Shown here one piece after another: positions 28,914-37,817 of a DNA stretch of 64,000 nucleotides. This stretch comes from Mesorhizobium temperatum (lineage in GTDB: Bacteria; Pseudomonadota; Alphaproteobacteria; Rhizobiales; Rhizobiaceae). A program made the position numbers and the translations under genes. The notes under the pieces were generated by a model. That model was not told the DNA's origin, made no database searches, and saw nothing but the letters and a program-made list of their open reading frames with translations. Position 1 is the stretch's first letter. Every line of letters starts with the position of its first letter. The stretch covers positions 499 through 64,498 of the forward strand of contig NZ_NPKJ01000044.1 in NCBI RefSeq assembly GCF_002284575.1, read 5' to 3'.

Positions 28914-29873
28914 ATGGCCGCTGTCACCACCTCTGCCGAGCGTTCGCTCAACAAGCTCGCCATCGTCGGCGTGCTGATCGTCACGATGATCTTCCTGGCG
29001 CCGATCTACTGGATAGCCTCGACGGCGTTCAAGCCGCGCAATCTCGCCACCACCATCCCGCCGACGGTGGTCTTCCAGCCGGAGATATCGCCCTTCGTCA
29101 AGCTGTTCACCAAGCGGTCGCAGTTGCGCACTGCGCCGACGCCGGAACAATACGCCGCCGCCCCGTGGTGGGAGCGGCTGGTGTTTGACGGCGGCGAGAA
29201 GGTGGTGCGCTCGGGCAGGGGCGAGGTGCAGTGGTCCGGCTATCCGAGCCGCTTCATGAATTCGCTGATCGTGGCCATCACCTCGACGATCCTCGCCGTC
29301 GGCATGGGCACCTTCACGGCTTACGGGTTCTCGCGCTTCAAGATAAAGGGGGAACAGGACCTGCTCTTCTTCATCCTGTCGACGCGCATGCTGCCGCCAG
29401 TGGTGGTGGCGATCCCGATGTTTCTGATGTACCGGGTCGTCGGCCTCAACGACACGCATTGGGGCCTGATCATCCTCTACACCGCCTTCAATCTCAGCTT
29501 CTCCGTATGGCTGATGAAGGGGTTCATGGACGAAATTCCGAAGGAGTACGAGGAGGCGGCCCTCGTCGACGGTTATACGCGCATGGAGGCCTTCTTCAAG
29601 ATCGTGCTGCCGGAGGCGGCCACCGGCATCGCCGCCACCGCCGTGTTCTGCTTCATCACCGCGTGGAATGAATATGCGTTCGCGCTGATCATGACCAACC
29701 GACGCGCCCAAACGGCGCCGCCGTTCATTCCAAGCCAGGTCGGTTCCGGGTTGCCCGACTGGACGGTCATCGCGGCCGGCACCTTCCTGTTCCTGCTGCC
29801 TGTCGCCATCTTCACCTTCCTGTTGCGCAACCACCTCCTGCGCGGCATGTCCTTCGGAGCGATTCGCAAATGA
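28914..29873 (+). CDS. Sugar ABC transporter permease 2 (MalG type)
   Basis: A 319-residue permease with an EAA loop (EYEEAALVDGYTRMEAFFKIVLP) and six hydrophobic segments. Between the first and second there is an unusually long external stretch of about 90 residues. It includes TPEQYAAAPWWERLVFDGG, where typical MalG-type permeases are shorter. The stop overlaps the start of the small membrane protein by four bases. Confidence 0.92.
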   Translation: MAAVTTSAERSLNKLAIVGVLIVTMIFLAPIYWIASTAFKPRNLATTIPPTVVFQPEISPFVKLFTKRSQLRTAPTPEQYAAAPWWERLVFDGGEKVVRSGRGEVQWSGYPSRFMNSLIVAITSTILAVGMGTFTAYGFSRFKIKGEQDLLFFILSTRMLPPVVVAIPMFLMYRVVGLNDTHWGLIILYTAFNLSFSVWLMKGFMDEIPKEYEEAALVDGYTRMEAFFKIVLPEAATGIAATAVFCFITAWNEYAFALIMTNRRAQTAPPFIPSQVGSGLPDWTVIAAGTFLFLLPVAIFTFLLRNHLLRGMSFGAIRK

Positions 29874-30079
29874 TCCGCCATGCTACAATCCAGCGCACGG
29901 CCGAGATCGTGATGGTGTGCGGCATCATCGCGCTCTGCCAGCCGTGGAATCTCTTCCTGCACCGCTACGGGCTGACGATCATCATCGTCGGGCTGCTGAC
30001 GTTCATGATCACCGGCTGGGTCGGTCCAAGGCAGAAGCCGCAGGCGACCGGCGCGCCGGAAAAAGAAGGTCACGCATGA
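29870..30079 (+). CDS. 69-residue membrane protein of an ABC transporter operon
   Basis: The gene overlaps the permease stop (ATGA) and its own stop overlaps the next ATPase start (ATGA). It is thus translationally coupled on both sides, strong evidence that it is real. Two hydrophobic segments (IVMVCGIIALCQPWNLF and LTIIIVGLLTFMITGWV) are followed by a polar, lysine-containing tail. I do not recognise a named family. Glycerol-type ABC systems also keep a small membrane protein at this position, so an accessory subunit is the best guess. Confidence 0.85.
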   Translation: MIRHATIQRTAEIVMVCGIIALCQPWNLFLHRYGLTIIIVGLLTFMITGWVGPRQKPQATGAPEKEGHA

Positions 30080-31185
30080 CCCAGATCGAGCTTCGTGGCG
30101 TCCAGAAATTCTTTGGCGCCGTTCAGGTCATCAAGGACCTCAACCTCAAGATCGACGACAACGAGTTCATCGTGCTGCTCGGACAGTCGGGCTGCGGCAA
30201 GACGACGACGCTTCGCGCCATCGCCGGGCTGGAGACGATCGACGGCGGCGACGTCCTCATCGACGGCAAGCCGGTCCAGCATCTCAAGGCTGCCGACCGC
30301 GACATCGCCATGGTGTTCCAATCGTTCTCGCTCTATCCGCACATGAGCGTCTACGAGAACATCGCTTTTCCGTTGCGCGCCATGCGCAAGAGCAAGGCGG
30401 AGATCGACGGCGAGGTGCGCTCGGTCGCCAAAGTGCTGCAGATCACCGACCTGCTCGGCAAGAAGCCGTCGGCGCTGTCGGGTGGCGACATGCAGCGCGT
30501 GGCGATCGGCCGGGCGCTGGTGCGGCGGCCGAAGGCGATGCTGATGGACGAGCCGATCGGCGCGCTCGACGCCAAGCTGCGCGAGGAGATGCGCGCCGAG
30601 ATCAAGCGGCTGCACATCAAGCAGGGCTCGACCACCATCTACGTCACCCACGACCAGATCGAGGCGATGAGCCTTGCCGACCGCATCGTCATTATGCATG
30701 AGGGCGTTCTGCAACAGGTAGGCAGCCCAACGGAAGTGTATACGCACCCGGCCAATTTGTTCGTCGCGCAATTCGTTGGCTCGCCTGTGATGAACGTCGC
30801 CAACGCGGCGGTGACGATGAACGGCTCCGGCGCCAGGGTCACCGTCGACGGGGCCGCGGAAGGGTTCCTTTTCCCGGCCGAACTGGTCGGCCAGCTCGAC
30901 GCCGCGAACGTCGAACAGGACCGCCTTGCGCTCGGCATCCGCCCCGAAGGAGTGATGGTCTCGCGCGAGCCGGCGGACGGTTATCTGCCGGTCGAGGCGC
31001 ACATCATCGAACCGCTTGGCTCCTACGATATCGTCGACCTCAAGGTCGGGGCACAGATGTTGCGCGCCCGCACCCGTTCCGGTTTCGTCGGCAAGCCGGG
31101 GGTTCAGGTCTTCGCCAAGCTCGACCCGGCGCAGGCGCACTTCTTCGACACGACAAGCGGCGCTTCGCTGGGGGTGAGACTCTGA
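30076..31185 (+). CDS. Sugar ABC transporter ATP-binding protein 1 (MalK type)
   Basis: A 369-residue ATPase with Walker A GQSGCGKTT, signature LSGGDMQRV, Walker B AMLMDEPIGALD and a C-terminal TOBE region. Met replaces the usual Gln in the signature (LSGGxMQR), as also seen in its partner. The frame extends upstream to 29917 only through the small gene. It probably forms a heterodimer with the ATPase at 31185-32270. Confidence 0.93.
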   Translation: MTQIELRGVQKFFGAVQVIKDLNLKIDDNEFIVLLGQSGCGKTTTLRAIAGLETIDGGDVLIDGKPVQHLKAADRDIAMVFQSFSLYPHMSVYENIAFPLRAMRKSKAEIDGEVRSVAKVLQITDLLGKKPSALSGGDMQRVAIGRALVRRPKAMLMDEPIGALDAKLREEMRAEIKRLHIKQGSTTIYVTHDQIEAMSLADRIVIMHEGVLQQVGSPTEVYTHPANLFVAQFVGSPVMNVANAAVTMNGSGARVTVDGAAEGFLFPAELVGQLDAANVEQDRLALGIRPEGVMVSREPADGYLPVEAHIIEPLGSYDIVDLKVGAQMLRARTRSGFVGKPGVQVFAKLDPAQAHFFDTTSGASLGVRL

Positions 31186-32270
31186 TGGCCCATATCCAGC
31201 TCAAGAATATCTCGAAGACATTCGGCAATCACACCGCATTGACCGGGCTCAATCTCGACATTGCCGACGGCGAGTTCTTCGTGCTGCTCGGCGAGACCGG
31301 CGCCGGCAAGACGACGACGCTGCGCATGATCGCCGGCCTGGAAAAGCCGGACGAGGGGCAGATATTCATCGACGGCGCTGATGTCGCTGACTGGGGTGCG
31401 GCCGAGCGCGACGTGGCGCTAGTTCTGCAGCAATACTCGCTTTATCCGCGCTACACGGTGCGCGAGAATCTCGAATTCCCGTTGAAGCCAAAAATCCGCC
31501 GCATCGAGCCCGACGAGATCAAGACGCGCGTCGACCGCGTTGCCAGGACCTTGCGCATCGAGCATCTGCTCGACCGCAAGACGGATCGCCTCTCTGGCGG
31601 CGAGATGCAGCGCGTCTCGATTGGTCGCGCCATCGTCAGGAAGCCCCGCGTATTCCTGATGGATGAGCCCCTTTCGGCGCTCGATGCCAAGCTGCGCGAG
31701 GCGCTGCGCACCGAGCTGAAGAACATCCAAATGAACCTTGGTCAGACCTTCCTGTTCGTGACGCACGACCAGATCGAGGCGATGTCGATGGGCGACAAGG
31801 TTGGCGTGCTCAACCATGGCCGCATCGTCCAGACCGGCACGCCGTATGAGATCTACAACAATCCGCGCGACACTTACGTGGCGAGCTTCGTCGGCTCGCC
31901 GCCGATGAACCTCATCGACGGCAAGCTCGTCAACGGCCGCGCGGTGATGGCACCGCTGAATTTCGAACTGCCTTTTGCGGGGGGTGCCAAGACGAGCGGT
32001 GCGACCGACGGTCGCCCGCTCGTCTTCGGTATTCGCCCCGAGGATGTCTATCTCGAGAGCGGTGCGCCAGTGGAAGCGCGCGTCCACGATGTCGAGAACC
32101 ATGGCGTCGAAAAGATCCTTACGCTGCGGATCGGCGACGCCATGCTGCGGGCCACGGTGCCGGCCAGAACCGATGTCGAGATCGAGCAACCGGTGCGCTT
32201 TGCCTGGGATCCGGACAAGGTGGTGCTGTTCGACAAGGGTAGCGGAATAAGCCTTCGTCACGCGGGCTAG
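31185..32270 (+). CDS. Sugar ABC transporter ATP-binding protein 2 (MalK type)
   Basis: A 361-residue ATPase with Walker A GETGAGKTT, signature LSGGEMQRV, Walker B VFLMDEPLSALD and a TOBE domain. Its ATG overlaps the stop of the first ATPase (TGATG). Two different ATPase genes in one operon resemble the glycerol GlpST arrangement of rhizobia. The operon ends here; a small AAGCCT/AGGCTT hairpin near 32306-32323 separates it from the convergent AraC gene. Confidence 0.93.
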   Translation: MAHIQLKNISKTFGNHTALTGLNLDIADGEFFVLLGETGAGKTTTLRMIAGLEKPDEGQIFIDGADVADWGAAERDVALVLQQYSLYPRYTVRENLEFPLKPKIRRIEPDEIKTRVDRVARTLRIEHLLDRKTDRLSGGEMQRVSIGRAIVRKPRVFLMDEPLSALDAKLREALRTELKNIQMNLGQTFLFVTHDQIEAMSMGDKVGVLNHGRIVQTGTPYEIYNNPRDTYVASFVGSPPMNLIDGKLVNGRAVMAPLNFELPFAGGAKTSGATDGRPLVFGIRPEDVYLESGAPVEARVHDVENHGVEKILTLRIGDAMLRATVPARTDVEIEQPVRFAWDPDKVVLFDKGSGISLRHAG

Positions 32271-32321
32271 CCGCGCCTGTTGGGCGGGAGGATGCCAAGC
32301 GCTTGAAGCCTCTGGCCAGGC

Positions 32322-33293
32322 TTAGCCGGCTTGACGGGTTTCAGCCTGTTCCTCGGCTCGGAAATGGCTGGGAGCCGATCCGATGACGCGCTTGAACGCC
32401 CGACTGAAGGACGCGTCGGATTCATAACCCAGGCGCGCGGCGACGACGGAAATCTTCAGCCGGTCGCGGACCAGCCATTGCCGTGCCTGGTGCATTCTCA
32501 CCTGGGTGACATATTTCGCCGGCGTTTCGCCGACTATCGTCGCGAAGCGTTCCGCGAAACCCGATCGCGAGGCGCCCATCATCCTGGCGAGCGTTTCCAC
32601 CGTCCAGTCGCGGTTCGGTTCGAGGTGGATCGCGGCCAGCACGCGGCCGATCTCACGGTCTCTCACCGCCGCGATCCATCCGGACGAGTCGCCGCAGCCG
32701 CGCTCGACCCATGAGCGGATGACGGTGGCGGCCAGCACATCGGCAAGCCGTGCGAGGATGCCGCCGGATCCGACGCGCTCCATCGTCACTTCGCGCGCCA
32801 TGGCCTCCAGCAGATGCGGGATGCCGGGTTCATAGGCTTCCAACTCGTGCGCGCGCATGACGTCCGGCATCATGCCGAGCAATGGGTGCAAACCGTCGAG
32901 ATTGAAATACATGCTGCCGAAAAACAGCAGCGTCCCCGGCCGGCGACCTTCATTGGACATGCAGTAAACGTCCTTGCAGACCTCGGCGACCTTGTAGCCC
33001 TGGATCGGTGAAGCCTCAGTGCCCGGCTCGCTAGCCAGGACGTGTGCCGCACCGCGCGGCAGCAGCACCGCGTCGCCCGCCTTGAGCTCCACCCATTCGC
33101 CGGAGGGCTGCAGCAGCCAGCATCCTTTGCGGCCGATGAAATGAAACCGCGCCGCCGTCTGGGCCGGAAACTGGAGGCCCCAGGGCTCCTGCATTTCACA
33201 GCGTCCGTATTCGACACCGTCGAGCCGTAACCCGCGCAATATGTCTGTCAGCGGATCGCCGGTGATCGGAACTTTGGACGAATAGTCAAGCAT
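32322..33293 (-). CDS. AraC family transcriptional regulator
   Basis: A 323-residue regulator. The N-terminal half is a cupin-like sensor (GLRLDGVEYGRCEMQEPWGLQFP...). The C-terminal half has two helix-turn-helix motifs (TVETLARMMGASRSGFAERF and LKISVVAARLGYESDASFSRAFK). I choose the ATG at 33293; the GTG at 33329 extends into non-conserved sequence. It diverges from an MFS exporter whose promoter has tandem 18-bp repeats, and probably activates it. Confidence 0.88.
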   Translation of the reverse strand: MLDYSSKVPITGDPLTDILRGLRLDGVEYGRCEMQEPWGLQFPAQTAARFHFIGRKGCWLLQPSGEWVELKAGDAVLLPRGAAHVLASEPGTEASPIQGYKVAEVCKDVYCMSNEGRRPGTLLFFGSMYFNLDGLHPLLGMMPDVMRAHELEAYEPGIPHLLEAMAREVTMERVGSGGILARLADVLAATVIRSWVERGCGDSSGWIAAVRDREIGRVLAAIHLEPNRDWTVETLARMMGASRSGFAERFATIVGETPAKYVTQVRMHQARQWLVRDRLKISVVAARLGYESDASFSRAFKRVIGSAPSHFRAEEQAETRQAG

Positions 33294-33334
33294 GATGGGG
33301 TTTCTAGCATGGAAACTCCAGGCGGTCACTCCCT

Positions 33335-33370
33335 ATGTTGCACTGCAGCCAAATGTTGCGCTGCAACCAG
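33335..33370. promoter_or_regulatory. Tandem 18-bp direct repeats, candidate AraC operators
   Basis: ATGTTGCACTGCAGCCAA (33335-33352) is followed directly by ATGTTGCGCTGCAACCAG (33353-33370), identical at 15 of 18 positions. Adjacent direct repeats just before the MFS ATG are the usual layout for AraC-family activators. Confidence 0.6.
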
Positions 33371-33385
33371 ATCGGAGATCCCATC

Positions 33386-34600
33386 ATGACCGAACCCGCG
33401 ACAGGCGTCATGGACGCCGTTCTCGATCCCGCGGAAACCGACGAACGAGCCGAGCCGGCGTGGGGGGCGGTCATATCCCTCGCGCTCGGTGTGTTTGGGC
33501 TGGTGACCGCAGAATTCCTGCCTGCCAGCCTGCTGACGCCGCTGGCGCAGGACCTCGGTGTGACGGAAGGCACTGCCGGCCAAGCGGTGACAGCGACGGC
33601 CGTTGTCGGCGCGATAGCCGCTCCGACCATGGCTATCATCACCAAACGGCTGGACCGCAGGGTGGTCATGTGGGGGCTGACGGTGCTCCTGATCCTGTCG
33701 AACCTGGTGGCGGCGTTTGCGTCCTCGCTTCCCGTTCTTCTGATCGCCCGCATCATGCTCGGGATCAGCCTCGGCGGCTTCTGGTCGATGTCGGCAGCCA
33801 TGGCGATGCGGCTTGTTCCGATGCGGCTGATGCCGCGCGCCATGTCGATCATTCTCACCGGCGTTTCGGTGGCGACCGTCTGCGCCGCCCCGGTCGGCGC
33901 CTATGTCGGCGACATCTGGGGATGGCGAACGGCCTTCATGATCGCGGCTGTTGTCGGCGCCCTAGCGCTGCTGGTGCAGATCGCCACCCTTCCGAAGCTG
34001 CCGCCGGCGGGCGTGGCAAGTGTTCGGACCTTGCTGGAGGTGATGAAGCGCCCAATGATCAGGGTTGCGCTTCTGGTGGTCCTGCTGGTCGCTTCGGGAC
34101 ACTTTGCCGGCTTCACCTATGTCCGCCCGTTTCTTGAGAAGGTGCCCGCGCTGGATATCGAGACGATCTCTCTGGTGCTGCTCGCCTTTGGCATCGGTGG
34201 CTTCTTCGGCAATTTTGCCGGTGGCTTCATCGCCGAACGCAGCCTCAAAACCGCCGTCGGCCTGGCGCCTCTGCTGATTGCTGTGGCGGCCGCCTTGCTG
34301 CTTACTCTCGGAGCCTCGCCAATCGTTGCGGCGATAGCGGTTGCCGCCTGGGGCTTTGCCTTCGGCGCGGTGCCCGTCGGGCTGCAAACCTGGCTGGTGC
34401 GAGCCGCTCCCGACCAGGCTGAAAGCGCCGGCGGGCTGATGGTCGCGACATTCCAGGTGGCCATTGCACTGGGCGCTGTTTTCGGCGGCCTGCTGGTCGA
34501 TAATGCCGGCGTTGCCAGTGCTTTCGCCTATTGTGGGATCGCGACGTTGCTGGCGGCCTTGGCGGCGTTCTTGCTAGGCCCAAAGGCAGCCGAAAGGTGA
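33386..34600 (+). CDS. MFS transporter (AraJ/NepI-like efflux)
   Basis: A 404-residue major facilitator with about twelve membrane segments. The first is ISLALGVFGLVTAEFLPASLLTPL, which matches the drug/nucleoside/sugar efflux branch. WGWRTAFMIAAVVGALALL ends the first half. The ATG at 33386 follows CGGAGA. It is divergent from the AraC regulator. Substrate export is likely, but the compound is not evident. Confidence 0.9.
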   Translation: MTEPATGVMDAVLDPAETDERAEPAWGAVISLALGVFGLVTAEFLPASLLTPLAQDLGVTEGTAGQAVTATAVVGAIAAPTMAIITKRLDRRVVMWGLTVLLILSNLVAAFASSLPVLLIARIMLGISLGGFWSMSAAMAMRLVPMRLMPRAMSIILTGVSVATVCAAPVGAYVGDIWGWRTAFMIAAVVGALALLVQIATLPKLPPAGVASVRTLLEVMKRPMIRVALLVVLLVASGHFAGFTYVRPFLEKVPALDIETISLVLLAFGIGGFFGNFAGGFIAERSLKTAVGLAPLLIAVAAALLLTLGASPIVAAIAVAAWGFAFGAVPVGLQTWLVRAAPDQAESAGGLMVATFQVAIALGAVFGGLLVDNAGVASAFAYCGIATLLAALAAFLLGPKAAER

Positions 34601-34607
34601 GGGACAG

Positions 34608-34780
34608 TCAAACCGCGCGGCCGTCGAAGTCGAAAATCGGCACAGCGGCCAGATCGAGATCGTCTATGCAATGAATGTTGACGTAGGCGCTTCGTTCGCT
34701 CCCTTCGCTGACGACAGGGGTGCAAAAGTGCTTATGCCGGGTTATGTCTCTGCAGGCCACGCACCAGTCGTTGCCTGTAA
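34608..34780 (-). pseudogene. Remnant of a GFA-family (glutathione-dependent formaldehyde-activating-like) gene
   Basis: About 45 C-terminal residues survive, including KHFCTPVV and YVNIHCIDDLDLAAVP followed by an FDGR ending. They resemble the end of GFA-domain proteins. The N-terminal zinc-binding half is missing, and the amidase start cuts into the region. It appears to be decayed sequence. Similarity is judged by eye over a short stretch, so confidence is low. Confidence 0.35.
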
Positions 34781-34813
34781 GACGTTGCAGGCGTCCGGAG
34801 TCCGACACCGAAA

Positions 34814-36109
34814 ATGCAATCTGTCCGCGACCGCCTCGAAGTCGTCCTTTCGCGTCTCGCCGTCCGCGCGGACAATGAAAGCGTATTCGTAAAACTCTAT
34901 CCGGAAGCTGCACGGGCAGCAGCCGATGCCGCCGATACCAGGCGTAAGGCAGGCGTGAGGCTCGGGCCGCTCGACGGAGCGATCGTGTCGATCAAGGATC
35001 TGTTCGATGTCGCCGGCGAGCCGACCACAGCCGGTTCGTTGTTGCTCAGCACCGCGGCGCTGGCGCTGCAGGACGCCGTCATCGTGCGGCGGCTGCGGCA
35101 GGCGGGCGCGGTGATCTTCGGTAAGACCAACATGACTGAATTCGCCTTCACCGCGATCGGCGTCAATCCGCACTACGGCACGCCCGGCAATGCGACCGAC
35201 GCCAGCCGGATTGCGGGCGGCTCATCCTCCGGCGCGGGTGTTTCCGTTGCCGAAGGCACGAGCGAGGCCTCGATCGGTTCCGACACCGGCGGTTCGGTGC
35301 GCATTCCGGCATCGCTGAACGGTGTCGTCGGCTTTAAGCCGACGGCGCGGCGCGTGCCGCGCGTTGGCGTTTTCCCGCTGTCCGACACACTCGACTCCAT
35401 CGGCCCGCTTGCCCGCACCGTCGTCGAATGTGCCGCAGCCGACGCGGTGATGGCGGGCGAAGAACCGATGGCATTGTTGCCGCTTCCGCTGGACGGCCTG
35501 CGCATCGGCATTCCGCGCGGCGTGCTGTTCGACGATACGGAGGAAGAGGTCGCGGCGGCGTTCGACCGATTTGTTCGCAAGGTAGAGCTTGCGGGTGCAC
35601 GCCTCGCCGATCTGCCCATCGATGATCTCCTTGCCGATTTGCGCGCGGTAACCAAGCGGGCGTCGATCGCGGCAATGGAGGGTGCCGAGGTCCATGCAGA
35701 TTGGCTGGCAACAGGTGCGACGACGCCGGTCGATCCGCGGGTGAGCGAGCCGTTGTCGCGCGCCGCGGCCGTTCCCGCCACGGCCTACATAAGGGCGATC
35801 CGCCGCCGCACGGCGCTTGTCGCCGCCATGGACGAGCGGCTGGCGTCTGTCGATGTGCTGGCCCTGCCGACCACACCGGTCACCGCGCCGACCATCGTGT
35901 CGATGACCAGCGACGAAGCTCTATGTGAGCGTACGGAAGGCCTTCTGCTGCGCAACACGCAGGTCGCCAACCAGTTCGACCTCTGCGCGATCTCGCTGCC
36001 GATGCCGGAAATGGCGCGCCCGGCCGGGCTGATGCTGGTGGCGCGCAACGGCCATGACCACCGTCTCCTGCGCATCGCCGCGGAAGTCGAGGCACTGCTT
36101 GGCCGTTGA
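34814..36109 (+). CDS. Amidase signature family hydrolase
   Basis: A 431-residue amidase. The catalytic triad is visible as Lys61 (SIKDLFDVAG), the cis-Ser in GGSSSG (residues 135-140) and the nucleophile Ser161 (DTGGSVRIP). It cleaves an amide or related C-N bond in the cytoplasm. The ATG at 34814 has only a weak ribosome binding site. It is convergent with the hydroxyacid dehydrogenase, seven bases apart. The substrate is unknown. Confidence 0.9.
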   Translation: MQSVRDRLEVVLSRLAVRADNESVFVKLYPEAARAAADAADTRRKAGVRLGPLDGAIVSIKDLFDVAGEPTTAGSLLLSTAALALQDAVIVRRLRQAGAVIFGKTNMTEFAFTAIGVNPHYGTPGNATDASRIAGGSSSGAGVSVAEGTSEASIGSDTGGSVRIPASLNGVVGFKPTARRVPRVGVFPLSDTLDSIGPLARTVVECAAADAVMAGEEPMALLPLPLDGLRIGIPRGVLFDDTEEEVAAAFDRFVRKVELAGARLADLPIDDLLADLRAVTKRASIAAMEGAEVHADWLATGATTPVDPRVSEPLSRAAAVPATAYIRAIRRRTALVAAMDERLASVDVLALPTTPVTAPTIVSMTSDEALCERTEGLLLRNTQVANQFDLCAISLPMPEMARPAGLMLVARNGHDHRLLRIAAEVEALLGR

Positions 36110-36116
36110 GGTGCCG

Positions 36117-37097
36117 TCAGGCGTCGGCCGGAAACCGCCGCCGGTAGTGCTCGACCACTTCGGGATTGCGCAGATTGACCGGCAATTTGTTAGCCAGCAC
36201 CCGCAAGGTTTCATCAGCCGAACCGACGCCCATGCGCATCATCGACTGCTCGGTGATGCCTGCCATGTGCGGCGTGACGATGACATTGTCGAAGCCGAAA
36301 TAGAGGTGATTGGGCGGCAGCGGCTGCGTCGCAAAGACATCGAGCGCGGCACCGCCGATACGGTCCTTTTGCAGCGCTTCGATCAGCGCGTCGTCGTCGA
36401 TCACCGGCCCGCGCGAAATATTGATCAGCAGCGCATGCGGCTTCATTCGGCCGATGCGCTCGCGGTTGATCAGGCCGCGCGTCTCCGGTGTCAGCGGACA
36501 GCACAGAACGATGATGTCGCTCTGCTCGACCAGTGCGTCGATCGACAGGAAGCCGACCCTGTCCGGCGCCGGCCTCATGCTGCGCGTCGTCGCCATCACG
36601 TTCAGGTCGAAACCATGCGCCGCGATATGGCCGACTGCCTGTCCAATGGCGCCGAAGCCGACAATGCCGATCGTCTTGCCGGCGAGCTCGCTGGCGAGAA
36701 TGGTGTGGTCGCGGCCGGCCAGCCAGCCCTTCGCCCGCAAGTCACGGTCTACCATGCGGAAACGCCGAAGCAGCGCCAAGGCCGCGAACATCACGTATTC
36801 GGCCACCGACCGTGCATTGACCGCCGGCACGTTTGCGACCAGGACGCCGGCTGCAGTGGCCGCTTCCATGGGGACCATGTCGAGCCCGGCGCCGTGGCGG
36901 ATTGCGGCCCGGAGCTTCGTAGCGCCTTCGAAAAGCGCTGATGGCAGCGGGGCGCGAACGATGATGATATCGGCGTTCCTCGCCTCAGTCGCCAACGTGT
37001 CCGCATCGAGGGCGGAGGCGACGACGAGTTCACCGGCACCGGTCAGCATGGCGGAGGCGCGCGGGTGAAGCGTGTGTGTCGTCAGGATTTTAGGCAT
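36117..37097 (-). CDS. D-2-hydroxyacid dehydrogenase family protein
   Basis: A 326-residue NAD-dependent oxidoreductase. The nucleotide-binding loop is GIVGFGAIGQAVG (residues 144-156). The active site shows Arg229 (NISRGP) and His277 (TPHMAG). The third catalytic residue, normally Glu, is Gln258 (FATQPLP), 29 residues after the Arg as expected. Formate dehydrogenases also carry Gln there. It is the last gene of an operon with GntR and the enolase-type dehydratase, one base after the GntR stop. It probably reduces or oxidises a sugar-derived 2-keto/2-hydroxy acid. Confidence 0.9.
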   Translation of the reverse strand: MPKILTTHTLHPRASAMLTGAGELVVASALDADTLATEARNADIIIVRAPLPSALFEGATKLRAAIRHGAGLDMVPMEAATAAGVLVANVPAVNARSVAEYVMFAALALLRRFRMVDRDLRAKGWLAGRDHTILASELAGKTIGIVGFGAIGQAVGHIAAHGFDLNVMATTRSMRPAPDRVGFLSIDALVEQSDIIVLCCPLTPETRGLINRERIGRMKPHALLINISRGPVIDDDALIEALQKDRIGGAALDVFATQPLPPNHLYFGFDNVIVTPHMAGITEQSMMRMGVGSADETLRVLANKLPVNLRNPEVVEHYRRRFPADA

Positions 37098-37098
37098 G

Positions 37099-37815
37099 TC
37101 AGACCTGTTCGAGCGCTGGACTGTGAGGTTCTGCCCCACCACCCTCGATCAGGCCTTTCCAGTAGCTTTCCGCACCTTGCAGATGGGCGCTCATCAGCGC
37201 CTGGGCGAGGTTGCCGTCGCGGCGCAGCAGCGCCTCGTAGATCTGGATGTGCTCGGCATGCGAGCGCACGCTGCGTTCGGGATCGTTGAAATAAATCGGC
37301 AGGCGTTGCTCGCCCATCATGTAATAGACGCTGCATATGTTGTGAAAGACGCTGTTCTTGGTCGCCCGCACGATCTCAAGGTGAAATTCGCGGTCCTCCT
37401 TGGCGAGACCCTCGCCCGCCGCAATGCGCTCTTCCGAAGCCTTCAGGATTTCGCGCAGCCGCTCGAAATTTTCCTCGGTGGCGCGCGAGCAGGCAAGCTC
37501 GGCGGCCTTGATCTCGTGGATCTTACGCAATTCGACCGTCTCGTAGATCTGGACCGGATCGAGCGGCAGGCCGGCCCTGGCAAAAAGCGCCATCGCCTCG
37601 ACGCTGGCCTGCTTGGTGTCGATGTAGATGCCGGACTTGGCCCGGCGCTCGACGATGCGCATGGCTTCGAGGATAGCCAGCGCCTCGCGGATCTGGCCGC
37701 GGCTTACGCCGAAATGCTCCGCCAGTTCACGCTCCGACGGTGTTCGGCCCGTCGCCTTGTCGGAGTGGGAGAACAGATAGGCGGCGAGTTCCGCGAGAAG
37801 GTTCTTTTCTTTCAT
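37099..37815 (-). CDS. GntR family transcriptional regulator (FadR/FCD subfamily)
   Basis: A 238-residue regulator. The winged helix has RTPSERELAEHFGVSRGQIREALAIL, and an FCD ligand domain follows with metal-type residues (EFHLEIVRATKN). It lies inside the minus-strand operon between the enolase-type dehydratase (2 bp upstream) and the dehydrogenase. Sites YTGGTnnnACCAR in the divergent promoter region at 39944-40343 and elsewhere fit FadR-type operators. It is the best local candidate to bind them. Confidence 0.9.
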   Translation of the reverse strand: MKEKNLLAELAAYLFSHSDKATGRTPSERELAEHFGVSRGQIREALAILEAMRIVERRAKSGIYIDTKQASVEAMALFARAGLPLDPVQIYETVELRKIHEIKAAELACSRATEENFERLREILKASEERIAAGEGLAKEDREFHLEIVRATKNSVFHNICSVYYMMGEQRLPIYFNDPERSVRSHAEHIQIYEALLRRDGNLAQALMSAHLQGAESYWKGLIEGGGAEPHSPALEQV

Positions 37816-37817
37816 GA

